Below, one piece after another: positions 34,958 through 43,256 of a DNA stretch of 49,898 nt. Location of the stretch: positions 1-49,898 of the forward strand of contig NZ_JADWYQ010000046.1 of NCBI RefSeq assembly GCF_022414575.1, read 5' to 3'. Position 1 is the stretch's first letter; each line of letters opens with the position of its first letter. The position numbers and the translations under genes were made by a program. The notes below the pieces were generated by a model. It did not search any database, was not told the origin of the DNA, and saw only the letters and a list, made by a program, of their open reading frames with translations. The DNA comes from Streptomyces sp. MUM 178J (GTDB lineage Bacteria; Actinomycetota; Actinomycetes; Streptomycetales; Streptomycetaceae).

Positions 34958-35001
34958 ATCAGGTGAAGTGGCAAACCGGGGAGAGTGAACGGAAGGTGAA
35001 C
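34958..35001 (-). promoter_or_regulatory. PhoP-binding PHO box, four 11-bp units
   Basis: On the minus strand, four consecutive 11-base units read GTTCACCTTCC (34991-35001), GTTCACTCTCC (34980-34990), CCGGTTTGCCA (34969-34979) and CTTCACCTGAT (34958-34968). Units 1, 2 and 4 match the Streptomyces PHO-box consensus G(T)TCACC; unit 3 is degenerate. A TAATTT, a possible -10, is about 10 bases downstream. pstS in S. coelicolor is a known PhoP target, so the operon should be induced by phosphate starvation. Confidence 0.92.
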
Positions 35002-35182
35002 CGTGCTCGGCGGCTGGGTGCTGGTGCCGGGCGGTCGAGGTCATTCGGGGTTCCGTAGCTGTTCCGTGTCCGGCCCGTTATGAGGCTGTTGTGCAGGTGT
35101 GGGCGGGCCGGAACGGAAGGGGCTCGGCGACTGCCGTCACGCCGCGGTCAAGTCGTGTCACGCGCCCCCCGGGGGGGCGCCG

Positions 35183-35686
35183 TCAGGCCGAGCGGAGCGC
35201 GTCCAGCAGCGCATCCACCAGTTTTCGGTCACGTGGCTGAGTGAGCCGGTGACGGGCCGCCGCCGGGGGGAGCCAGACGATCTGGTCGACCTCGTGGCCC
35301 GCGGCGAAGGAGCCCGTGGTGGCCTCGGCCGCCCAGTACCGGACCTCTTTGGGGCGGCCGGTCGCGACATAGCGGACCGTGGGCAGCCGGGCGCCGGGGA
35401 CGCAGCGGTGGCCGGTCTCCTCAAGCACCTCGCGCAGTGCGCAGGCCAGGGCGTCCTCGCCGCGCTTCAGCTTCCCCTTCGGATGGGACCAGTCATCGTA
35501 CTTCGGGCGGTGTACGAGGCAGATCTCGATGCCCTCGCCGACGTACGGGGTGCCCTGGGCGTAGCCGTGCGGGGAACGCCGCCACAGGACGCATCCGGCC
35601 GCCAGGACCGTCTCCGTGTCATGGCCCGTCTCCACCTCATGGCCCGTCTCCGCGTCGCGGCCCGTCTCGGGGCGGTGCGTGTTCAT
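35183..35686 (-). CDS. NUDIX hydrolase
   Basis: A 167-aa Nudix protein, with the box complete: GKLKRGEDALACALREVLEETGH (G-x5-E-x7-REUxEExGU). It hydrolyses a nucleoside diphosphate linked to X; a polyphosphate- or NTP-sanitising role is suggested by the neighbours. N-terminal residues 9-27 are an unusual ETGH/ETG repeat. The start overlaps the CHAD stop (ATGA). A GC palindrome (35162-35180) right after the stop may end the transcript. Confidence 0.93.
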   Translation of the reverse strand: MNTHRPETGRDAETGHEVETGHDTETVLAAGCVLWRRSPHGYAQGTPYVGEGIEICLVHRPKYDDWSHPKGKLKRGEDALACALREVLEETGHRCVPGARLPTVRYVATGRPKEVRYWAAEATTGSFAAGHEVDQIVWLPPAAARHRLTQPRDRKLVDALLDALRSA

Positions 35687-37428
35687 GACACCGTGGCCGT
35701 GACGGGCGTCCGCAGCCAGACCTGCTGGAACGCGAAGCGGGCGGCCTCCACCTCATGCCGCTGGTCCGCGTGCAGCACCCCCAGCGCATAGGCGGTGGCC
35801 GGGGCGATGCGCGGAGTGCGCGCCGCCGTCGCGGCGGCCTCGGCGGCCTCGGCCGCGTCCCGGTGCCGGTCAAGAACCCGGCCCGCCTGGCCCAGCACCG
35901 GATCGGCGGCCTGCGGATGCAGCACCTCCCGCGCGTACCGGTGCAGCCGCAGCAGCTGGCGCACCTGATGCCAGGGCGCGTCCTGCGCCTCGCCCGCCGG
36001 CGCCGCGGACAGGCCGTGGACCAGCGCTTCCGCGTTGTACGGGTGGGCCGCGCGGGCGAGCGGAAGCACGGCGACCGCGTCCAGCAGCCGCCGCTCGGCG
36101 AGCTGCGCGGGACGGATGAGCGCCTCGGCGGCCGACGCTCCGGCCGCAGGGCCGAGCGGCAGCTCGGAGGCGAGGACGGCGACGGCGTCGGCGACCGCGT
36201 GGAAACGGGACGAGCCGAGCGCCTGCAGCGCGGCGGAGTGGGCGCGCGTCCGGGCGAGGGTGAGCTGCCGCTCCAGCAGCGCCCCGGCACGGGCGGCGCC
36301 GACGGTGAGCGAGCCGGTGCCGGTGGTCGTCCGGCTGGCCTGGGATGCCGGAGCGCTCGTGCGGGACGTGACTCCCGCGCGGCGGGACGATGCGGTCTGC
36401 TCCCCGCGGGAGGGATGGTTTTCGGCCGCCGCCGGGGGATCGGCGAGGGGAGGGGCAGGGGGGCGTGTGGCGGAGGCCGCCGGGGGATCGGCCTGGGCCG
36501 TGACCACCCTCCGTGCCGTCCGGGTCGTCGGATGGGCCGCCGGAGAGGTCCGCGCCCCCGAGGTGCGGGTGCCGTCGGGTGCTTCGCCGGTGGGTGTTTC
36601 AGGTGCGGTGCGCGGTCCGGCGGGGACCTTGCCGGCGGGTGCCTCGCCGGTGGGCGTTTCGGGTGCGGTGCGCGGTCCGGCGGGGACCTTGCCGTCGGGC
36701 GCTTCGCCGGTGGGTGTTTCGGGTGCGGTGCGTGGCCTGGCGGGGACCTTGCCGTCGGGTGCCTCGTTGGCGGGTGTTTCGGGTGCGGTGCGTGGTCCGG
36801 CGGGCGCTCCGGCAGCGTCGGCCCCCGCGGCCGCGCTCCCGGCGCCGTCCGTGTCGCCGCTCTCCCCCCGGGGCGCCGCTGCCGGGTCCCGTGTGCAGGC
36901 CGCGGGGCCTCCGGCGCCCGCGCCGCCCGGGGTCGGCTCCGTGTGGCCCGAGGTCGGCGGGGTCGGCTCCGTGTGGCCCGGGGATGGCGGGGGCAGCTCC
37001 GCGCGGGCCGGGGGCAGCGGAACCGCGCCCGAAAGGCGGGACAGGGCGTCCAGCAGCCGGGACAGCCGGGAGGTGCAGGCGTGCTCCTGGGCGAGCGTGG
37101 CGGACAGCCAGGAGAGCTCCGCACGCAGCTCGTCCGCCCATACGGGGTCCAGCAGCGGCCGGAACGTGTGCAGCGTCCCGCCGATGCGCCGCGCCGCCAT
37201 CCGCAGCGTCAGCGCCGCCTGGGCGGTGGCGGCCGTGTCCGAACCGCTCTCGCCGTGCAGCCGCAGGCTGCGCAGAAAATCCCCCGCCTGCGCATGGAGG
37301 TACCGGGCAAGGGCCTCGCCGGCCGTGTCCGTCTCCAGGCCCGGGAACCCCGACGGGTCCCCGCCCCCCGTGGAGCGGGGTTCGATCACGGCGGGAGGGT
37401 CCTGCCGGGAAACTTCAGGTCTGTGCAC
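35683..37428 (-). CDS. CHAD-domain protein with long low-complexity insert
   Basis: A 581-aa protein. A CHAD domain (conserved histidine alpha-helical domain, binding polyphosphate) is split in two: [18 protein letters not shown] plus [14 protein letters not shown] near the N-terminus, and RSSRF-like [20 protein letters not shown] plus [17 protein letters not shown] in the C-terminal half. Between them is a 230-residue Pro/Ala/Thr/Gly insert containing four 20-aa repeats ([20 protein letters not shown]). GTG 37428 is chosen because GGAGG lies seven bases upstream; it overlaps the ppk stop by 14 bases. CHAD proteins localise to polyphosphate granules, matching the polyphosphate kinase next door. 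Confidence 0.87.
   Translation of the reverse strand: MHRPEVSRQDPPAVIEPRSTGGGDPSGFPGLETDTAGEALARYLHAQAGDFLRSLRLHGESGSDTAATAQAALTLRMAARRIGGTLHTFRPLLDPVWADELRAELSWLSATLAQEHACTSRLSRLLDALSRLSGAVPLPPARAELPPPSPGHTEPTPPTSGHTEPTPGGAGAGGPAACTRDPAAAPRGESGDTDGAGSAAAGADAAGAPAGPRTAPETPANEAPDGKVPARPRTAPETPTGEAPDGKVPAGPRTAPETPTGEAPAGKVPAGPRTAPETPTGEAPDGTRTSGARTSPAAHPTTRTARRVVTAQADPPAASATRPPAPPLADPPAAAENHPSRGEQTASSRRAGVTSRTSAPASQASRTTTGTGSLTVGAARAGALLERQLTLARTRAHSAALQALGSSRFHAVADAVAVLASELPLGPAAGASAAEALIRPAQLAERRLLDAVAVLPLARAAHPYNAEALVHGLSAAPAGEAQDAPWHQVRQLLRLHRYAREVLHPQAADPVLGQAGRVLDRHRDAAEAAEAAATAARTPRIAPATAYALGVLHADQRHEVEAARFAFQQVWLRTPVTATVS
36571..36810. repeat. 60-bp tandem repeat inside the CHAD gene, four copies
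   Basis: The sequence repeats every 60 bases exactly across 36571-36810, with a handful of substitutions between copies. Each unit encodes 20 aa on the minus strand (about [20 protein letters not shown]). Copy number probably varies between strains. Confidence 0.9.
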
Positions 37429-39667
37429 GCCGGCGCCTCCGGGCGTCAATGAGCATCTCCTGTACATGCCGCAGCGGCTGGCCGTCGGGGTCCGTGGCGT
37501 GCCTGGTCCAGGCTCCGTCCGGGCCGAGGTGCCAGGAGGAGGTGGAGTCGGACATGCCCGTCTCCAGCAGCCGGCTCAGGGCCGCGCGGTGGCCCGGGTC
37601 GGTGACCCGGACGAGCGCCTCGATACGGCGGTCGAGGTTGCGGTGCATCATGTCGGCGCTGCCGAACCACACTTCGGGCTCCCCGCCGTTGCCGAAGACG
37701 AAGACCCGGGAGTGCTCCAGGAAGCGCCCGAGGACCGAGCGGACCCGGATGTTCTCCGACAGCCCGGTGACCCCGGGGCGTATCGCGCAGATCCCGCGCA
37801 CCCAGATGTCCACGGGCACGCCCGCCATGGATGCCCGGTACAGGGCGTCGACGACAGCCTCGTCCACCATCGAGTTGACCTTGATGCGTACGGAGGCGGG
37901 GCGTCCGGCCCGGTGGTGCGCGATCTCCTTGTTGATGCGGGAGATCAGCCCGTCGCGCAGGGACTTGGGGGCGACCAGCAGCCTGCGGTACGTCTCCCGG
38001 CGCGAGTAGCCGGACAGCCGGTTGAACAGGTCCGACAGATCCGCGCCGACCTGCGGGTCCGCGGTGAGCAGCCCCAGGTCCTCGTACAGCCGGGCCGTCT
38101 TCGGGTGGTAGTTGCCCGTGCCGACGTGGCTGTACCGGCGCAGCGTTTCGCCCTCCTGCCGGACCACCAGCGACAGCTTGCAGTGCGTCTTCAGCCCGAC
38201 CAGGCCGTAGACCACATGGCAGCCGGCCTCCTCCAGCTTCCGCGCCCACTTGATGTTGGCCTGCTCGTCGAAGCGGGCCTTGATCTCGACGAGGACCAGG
38301 ACCTGCTTGCCGGACTCGGCGGCGTCTATCAGCGCGTCCACGATCGGGGACTTGCCGGAGGTGCGGTACAGCGTCTGCTTGATCGCCAGTACGTCCGGGT
38401 CGGCCGCGGCCTGCTCCAGGAAGGCCTGCACGGAGGTGGAGAAGGAGTCGTACGGGTGGTGCAGCAGGACGTCCCGCTCGCGCAGCGCCATAAAGATGTC
38501 GGGGGCGGAGGCGGACTCCACCTCGGCGAGGTCGCGGTGGGTGCCGGCGATGAACTTCGGGTACTTCAGTTCGGGCCGGTCCAGCGCGGCGATCCCGAAC
38601 AGCCCGGTGAGGTCCAGCGGGCCCGGCAGCGGATAGACCTCGGACTCGGAGATCTTCAGCTCGCGGACCAGCAGGTCCAGGACGTACGGGTCGATGGACT
38701 CCTCGACCTCCAGCCGCACCGGCGGGCCGAAGCGGCGGCGCAGCAGCTCCTTCTCCAGGGCCTGGAGCAGGTTCTCGGCGTCGTCCTCCTCGACCTCCAG
38801 GTCCTCGTTCCTGGTCACCCGGAACATATGGTGCGCGAGCACCTCCATGCCGGGGAACAGCTCCTCCAGATGCGCGGCGATCACGTCCTCCAGCGGGACG
38901 TACCGCTGCGGGGAGGCCTCCAGGAAGCGGGAGAGCAGCGGCGGGACCTTCACCCGGGCGAAGTGGCGGTGGCCGCTGACCGGGTTGCGGACGACGACCG
39001 CGAGGTTGAGCGAGAGGCCGGAGATATACGGGAACGGGTGCGCGGGGTCCACGGCCAGCGGGGTGAGGACCGGGAAGATCTGCTGGCGGAACAGCGTGAA
39101 CAGACGCGCCTGCTCCTTCTCGCTGAGCTCCGGCCAGCGGATGATGTGGATGCCCTCGTCGGCCAGGGCGGGGGCCACGTCCTGCTGGTAGGCGGCGGCG
39201 TGCCGGGCCATGAGCTCGCGCGAGCGGGTCCAGATCAGGTCGAGGACCTCGCGGGGCTGCAGCCCTGAGGCCGAACGGGTGGCGACTCCGGTCGCGATGC
39301 GGCGCTTCAGCCCGGCGACGCGGACCATGAAGAACTCGTCCAGGTTGGACGCGAAGATCGCGAGGAAGTTCGCCCGCTCCAGCAGCGGGGTGTTCGGGTC
39401 CTCGGCGAGCTCCAGCACCCGCTCGTTGAAGGCGAGCCAGCTCCGCTCGCGGTCCAGGAACCGGCCTTCCGGCAGGTCGCCGCTGTGCTTGGCAGCCGGC
39501 CCGTTCCCGTTGCTGACCTCGTATCCGTCCAGGTCGGCGTCGATGTCGGGCTCCAGGTCGGAGACCGTGGCGGCGGTGGCGTGCGGACGGTGCGCGGCGA
39601 TCGAACCGACGGACGGCTGCGGCGGCTGGGACTGCTGGACCGGGACCTCGGCGGGCTGCTGGCTCAT
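37415..39667 (-). CDS. ppk: Polyphosphate kinase 1
   Basis: A 750-aa polyphosphate kinase, reversible synthesis of polyphosphate from ATP. Marks: the N-domain [13 protein letters not shown] and [12 protein letters not shown], then [21 protein letters not shown], the catalytic-His segment [19 protein letters not shown] and second-His segment [16 protein letters not shown]. An acidic Gln/Pro-rich N-terminal extension precedes it. ATG 39667 (MSQQPAEVP) is preferred over 39766 because codons between them include rare AGA and AAT. The CHAD gene overlaps its end by 14 bases. Regulation by PhoP is known for S. lividans ppk; only one degenerate unit (AATCACC near 39727) is seen here. Confidence 0.95.
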   Translation of the reverse strand: MSQQPAEVPVQQSQPPQPSVGSIAAHRPHATAATVSDLEPDIDADLDGYEVSNGNGPAAKHSGDLPEGRFLDRERSWLAFNERVLELAEDPNTPLLERANFLAIFASNLDEFFMVRVAGLKRRIATGVATRSASGLQPREVLDLIWTRSRELMARHAAAYQQDVAPALADEGIHIIRWPELSEKEQARLFTLFRQQIFPVLTPLAVDPAHPFPYISGLSLNLAVVVRNPVSGHRHFARVKVPPLLSRFLEASPQRYVPLEDVIAAHLEELFPGMEVLAHHMFRVTRNEDLEVEEDDAENLLQALEKELLRRRFGPPVRLEVEESIDPYVLDLLVRELKISESEVYPLPGPLDLTGLFGIAALDRPELKYPKFIAGTHRDLAEVESASAPDIFMALRERDVLLHHPYDSFSTSVQAFLEQAAADPDVLAIKQTLYRTSGKSPIVDALIDAAESGKQVLVLVEIKARFDEQANIKWARKLEEAGCHVVYGLVGLKTHCKLSLVVRQEGETLRRYSHVGTGNYHPKTARLYEDLGLLTADPQVGADLSDLFNRLSGYSRRETYRRLLVAPKSLRDGLISRINKEIAHHRAGRPASVRIKVNSMVDEAVVDALYRASMAGVPVDIWVRGICAIRPGVTGLSENIRVRSVLGRFLEHSRVFVFGNGGEPEVWFGSADMMHRNLDRRIEALVRVTDPGHRAALSRLLETGMSDSTSSWHLGPDGAWTRHATDPDGQPLRHVQEMLIDARRRRRAQT

Positions 39668-40018
39668 GAACCCATTGTTCCGCGCCGGGGGCGGCTCAGG
39701 CGCGTCGGAGGGGGCCGACGTGAGGTGATTTCTCCCGTTGGGGGAGGCGGGCACGGCGGGCTGCATTGAGTGAGGGTCGCAAGGGAGGCTGAATGGCCGG
39801 TAACGACGACATGACGTCCTGGCAGCGCGGGGCCCGGTCTACGAGGGCGGATCCGTCCCTCAGGCTCCCTGGACCCGCACGCCCCCGGGGGGTGGGGGTG
39901 GTCGGGGACCCAGCGGCGGCGGCCCCTGCACGGCCCGCCGGAACCGAGCGGGTCCGGTTCTCCACAGGCTGCGGGCTCGCCCCGCGCGGGGCCAGGCCGC
40001 GGGGTCGCCCCGCGCGGG

Positions 40019-40160
40019 CCCCGCAGGCCGTGGGCTCGCAGTCCAGGCCGCGGCCTCGTCCCGCGCGGTCCCCGCAGGCCGTGGCCTCGCGGCCCGGGCC
40101 GTGGGCTCGTCCCGCCCGGTCCCCGCAGGCCGTGGGCTCGTCCCGCGCGGGGCCGGGATC
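40019..40160. repeat. 51-bp tandem repeat in the ppk-mshD gap
   Basis: CCCCGCAGGCCGTGGGCTCG begins units at 40019, 40070 and 40121, exactly 51 bases apart, in the 39793-40261 intergenic stretch. The region is also full of CCCGCGCGG motifs. I see no RNA gene in it. An open frame with a good ribosome-binding site (AGGGAGG before ATG 39793) spans it, but it is Arg/Pro-rich and overlaps the mshD end, so I do not call a gene. Confidence 0.85.
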
Positions 40161-40261
40161 GGCGGGGCCAGGATCGGCGGGGGCTGTGACGGCCCGGGGC
40201 CCCAGGGGCTGCCGGCGGCCCTGGCCCAGGGGCTCAGGTGGCCGCCCTGGCCCCCAGGGGA

Positions 40262-41185
40262 TCAGGTCTCCGTGCGGTACATCAGGTCCACCTCGTGCGT
40301 GGTGAAGCCGAGCCGCTCGTAGACCGTCAGCGCGGCCGTGTTGTCCGCGTCGACGTACAGCATCGCGGCGGGCATGCCCTGGGCGGCCAGATGTCGCAGG
40401 CCCAGGCTGGTGAGGGCCAGGCCGAGGCCGCCGCCCTGGGCCTCGGGCAGCACGCCGATCACGTACACCTCGCCGAGCTGCTCCTCGGCGTGGACCTTCG
40501 TCCAGTGGAATCCGATCAGCTCCCCCTCCCGCTCCGCGAGGAAGAAGCCCTTGGGGTCAAACCAGGGCTCGGCCTTGCGGTCGTCCAGGTCGCGCTGGGT
40601 CAGCGAGCCCTGCTCGGGGTGGTGGGCGAAGGCGCGGGCGTTCACCGAGAGCCAGGCGGCGTCGTCCTCGCCGGGCACGAAGGTGCGGACGGTCACGCCG
40701 GGCGGGTAGACCGGCTCGGGGATGTCCATGGGGGTCAACGGCCGCCGCAGCTGCCGCAGTTCGCGGAAGAGGGTGAGGCCGAGGACCTGTGACAGATGGC
40801 GGGCGGCCGATTTCCCGCCGTGTGCCCAGACGCGCAGCCGCTTGCCGGATGCCCCGAGCAGCGCGGTGCCGAGCGCCCGCCCGTGCCCGCGTCCCCGGTG
40901 CGCCGGGTGCACGACCAGTTCGGCGGCCGGGGCCTCGACCGGGTCGGTGTCCTCCAGCTGTGCGTATCCCCGCAGCTCGCCTTCGACGGTGAGCAGGAAG
41001 TGCCGTACGCCTTCCCGCTTTCCGCCCCGCAGCTGCAGCCGGCCCTGCTCGGAGACGGCCTGCATGCCGTCTGCCCGGGCGGACTCGCGGAGCAGCTCGA
41101 GGACTGCCTCGGCCTGCTCGGGCGTCAGCTCGTCGAGCGTCTGGATCTGTCGGCCCGGCTCCGGAATGACTGCGTCAATGGTCAT
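40262..41185 (-). CDS. mshD: Mycothiol synthase
   Basis: A 307-aa protein of two fused GNAT domains. The first has ELVVHPAHRGRGHGRALGTAL, the second VYVIGVLPEAQGGGLGLALTSLG, with YVDADNTAALTVYERLGF near the end and FHWTK between. This is the MshD layout: acetyl-CoA:Cys-GlcN-inositol acetyltransferase, the last step of mycothiol biosynthesis. ATG 41185 (MTIDAVIPEP) is chosen because similarity begins there; the ribosome-binding site is weak. Divergent from the 5'-nucleotidase gene. Confidence 0.94.
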   Translation of the reverse strand: MTIDAVIPEPGRQIQTLDELTPEQAEAVLELLRESARADGMQAVSEQGRLQLRGGKREGVRHFLLTVEGELRGYAQLEDTDPVEAPAAELVVHPAHRGRGHGRALGTALLGASGKRLRVWAHGGKSAARHLSQVLGLTLFRELRQLRRPLTPMDIPEPVYPPGVTVRTFVPGEDDAAWLSVNARAFAHHPEQGSLTQRDLDDRKAEPWFDPKGFFLAEREGELIGFHWTKVHAEEQLGEVYVIGVLPEAQGGGLGLALTSLGLRHLAAQGMPAAMLYVDADNTAALTVYERLGFTTHEVDLMYRTET

Positions 41186-41309
41186 GCATCGAGAGTACGG
41201 CGGAGATCTCGCAACCTGGATGTAACCCTTACCCCCTGTTGCGCTACGCGCGTTGACTCTAGGCTGCCGCTCGCAGCCTTCACGCCACGCTGAACTGACA
41301 AGGGGACAG

Positions 41310-43256
41310 ATGTCAGCGACAACTCCACACAGCCGCGCCCACCGGCGGTCGCGGCGCACGCGGCGGACGCTGGCCGTCGCCGCCGGGATCGCCACCGTCG
41401 GGGCGCTCGTCGCCGCCGTGCCGGCAGGTGCGCACGACCGGGGCCAGGACGGCGACCGCGGCCGGGACCGCGACCGCGGTCACTACGGGAACTGGCAGCG
41501 CTCTCGCACGGTCGATGTGCAACTGCTGTCCTTCAACGATCTGCACGGGCACCTCGAGCCGCCGTCCGGCTCCTCCGGCACGGTCAAGGAGACGCAGCCG
41601 GACGGGACGGTGACGTCCGTACCGGCAGGCGGGATCGAGTATCTGGCCGCCTCGCTGCGCGAGGCCCGCGGGAAGAATCGTTACTCCGTCACCGCGGCCG
41701 CGGGCGACATGGTCGGCGCGAGCCCGCTGATCTCCGGCCTCTTCCATGACGAGCCCACCATCGAGGCGCTCAACAAGCTGGACCTCGATGTGGCGGGCGT
41801 GGGCAACCACGAGTTCGACGAGGGCGCGACCGAGCTGGCCCGGCTGCAGAAGGGCGGCTGCCACCCGGTCGACGGCTGCTTCGAGGAGGGGAAGACCTTC
41901 AAGGGCGCGGACTTCCCGTACCTCGCGGCCAACGTCACGAACGAGAAGACCGGCAAGCCGATCCTCAAGCCGTACACCGTCTGGAAGAAGGGCGGCGTCA
42001 AGATCGGCTTCATCGGGGTGACCCTGGAGGGCACTCCGGACATCGTCAGTGCGAACGGCATCAAGGGCCTGAAGTTCCACGACGAGATCGAGACGATCAA
42101 CAAGTACGCCCGTGAGCTGGACCGCCAGGGCGTGAAGTCGATCGTCGCGCTGATCCACGAGGGCGGCTCGCCCGCCTCGTCGTCGTACAACTACGACTGC
42201 GACTCGCCCGGCGCCGGCGACGGCATCTCCGGCCCGATCGCAGACATCGCCAAGGGCATCACCCCAAAGGTGGACGCGCTGGTCACCGGGCACACCCACC
42301 AGGCGTACGTGTGCACCATCCCGGACCCGGCCGGCAAGCCGCGCCTGGTCACCTCGGCGGCCTCGTACGGCAGGCTCTACACGGAGACCACCCTCACCTA
42401 CGACCGCCGCACCAAGGACATCGTGCGCACGGCGGTGAAGACGGACAAGTGGCGGCAGGCGAAGCTGCCGAAGTGGCTGCCGTGGTGGTGGGTGCAGCAG
42501 CATGCGCAGGGGAAGAACCCGACGGCCGCCAACCATGTCGTCCGCCGGGACCAGACCCCCGCCTCCGACATGACACGGCTGATCAAGCGCTGGAACGAGC
42601 TCGCGGTGCCGATCGCGAGCCGCCCGCAGGGCCATATCTCCGCGGACATCAACGGCCGTGGCGCGACCACGCCGGAGAAGCCGCTCGGCGATCTGATCGC
42701 GGACGCCCAACTCGAGGGGCTCGCTCCGGCCGACAAGGGCGGAGCCCAGCTGGCGCTGATGAACCCCGGCGGCATCCGCGCCGATCTGGTCCACAAGGCC
42801 TCGGGTGACGAGGGCGACGGTGTGGTGACCTACGGCGAGGCGTACACCGTGCAGCCGTTCACCAATATGATGAACGTCGTCGATCTGACCGGCGCTCAGC
42901 TGATCACCGCCCTCCAGCAGCAGGTCAGCGGCTCCAACGAGGAGTCCCCGAAGATCCTTCAGGTCTCGGAGGGCTTCACGTACACCCTGGATCTGACCAA
43001 GTCGGGCGCCGATCGGATCGTCGTCGACTCGGTGAAGCTGAACGGTGAGGCGATCGACCCGTCGAAGACCTACCGGGTCGCCATGAACGAGTTCCTGGCG
43101 GGTGGCGGCGACGGCTTCACCGTCTTCAAGGAGCACACGAACAAGCTGGTCGGCGTCTCCGACCTGGAGATGTTCAACGCGTATCTGGCGGCGCACTCGT
43201 CGCCGGAGCAGCCGCTGGACCCGCCGGCGGGCGGCCGGATCACGGTCATCGAGTAA
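41310..43256 (+). CDS. Secreted 5'-nucleotidase / metallophosphatase (UshA type)
   Basis: A 648-aa exported phosphatase that releases phosphate from nucleotides outside the cell. Long basic N-terminus with RRSRRTRRTLAVAAG, a hydrophobic core and AGA-HD cleavage; Tat export is possible. Metallophosphatase motifs: FNDLHGHLEP, AGDMVGASP, VGNHEFDEG, and VTGHTHQAY. The C-terminal nucleotide-binding domain includes NPGGIRADL, TYGEAYTVQPFTNMM and LAGGGDGFTVF. ATG 41310 with AAGGGGAC upstream. A hairpin terminator follows (43280). Phosphate-scavenging fits the adjacent pst/ppk region; no clear PHO box found before it. Confidence 0.94.
   Translation: MSATTPHSRAHRRSRRTRRTLAVAAGIATVGALVAAVPAGAHDRGQDGDRGRDRDRGHYGNWQRSRTVDVQLLSFNDLHGHLEPPSGSSGTVKETQPDGTVTSVPAGGIEYLAASLREARGKNRYSVTAAAGDMVGASPLISGLFHDEPTIEALNKLDLDVAGVGNHEFDEGATELARLQKGGCHPVDGCFEEGKTFKGADFPYLAANVTNEKTGKPILKPYTVWKKGGVKIGFIGVTLEGTPDIVSANGIKGLKFHDEIETINKYARELDRQGVKSIVALIHEGGSPASSSYNYDCDSPGAGDGISGPIADIAKGITPKVDALVTGHTHQAYVCTIPDPAGKPRLVTSAASYGRLYTETTLTYDRRTKDIVRTAVKTDKWRQAKLPKWLPWWWVQQHAQGKNPTAANHVVRRDQTPASDMTRLIKRWNELAVPIASRPQGHISADINGRGATTPEKPLGDLIADAQLEGLAPADKGGAQLALMNPGGIRADLVHKASGDEGDGVVTYGEAYTVQPFTNMMNVVDLTGAQLITALQQQVSGSNEESPKILQVSEGFTYTLDLTKSGADRIVVDSVKLNGEAIDPSKTYRVAMNEFLAGGGDGFTVFKEHTNKLVGVSDLEMFNAYLAAHSSPEQPLDPPAGGRITVIE

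Noticed and set aside
36035..39268. 1077-codon plus-strand frame opposite CHAD and ppk
   Set aside because: It crosses two well-identified genes on the other strand; a shadow frame.
40019..40160. CRISPR or BOX-type element at the 51-bp repeats
   Set aside because: Continuous tandem copies without spacers; plain slippage repeat.
41186..41309. PHO box before the 5'-nucleotidase
   Set aside because: The best stretch (GTAACCCTTACCCCC near 41222) lacks a TTCACC core and has no second unit in register.
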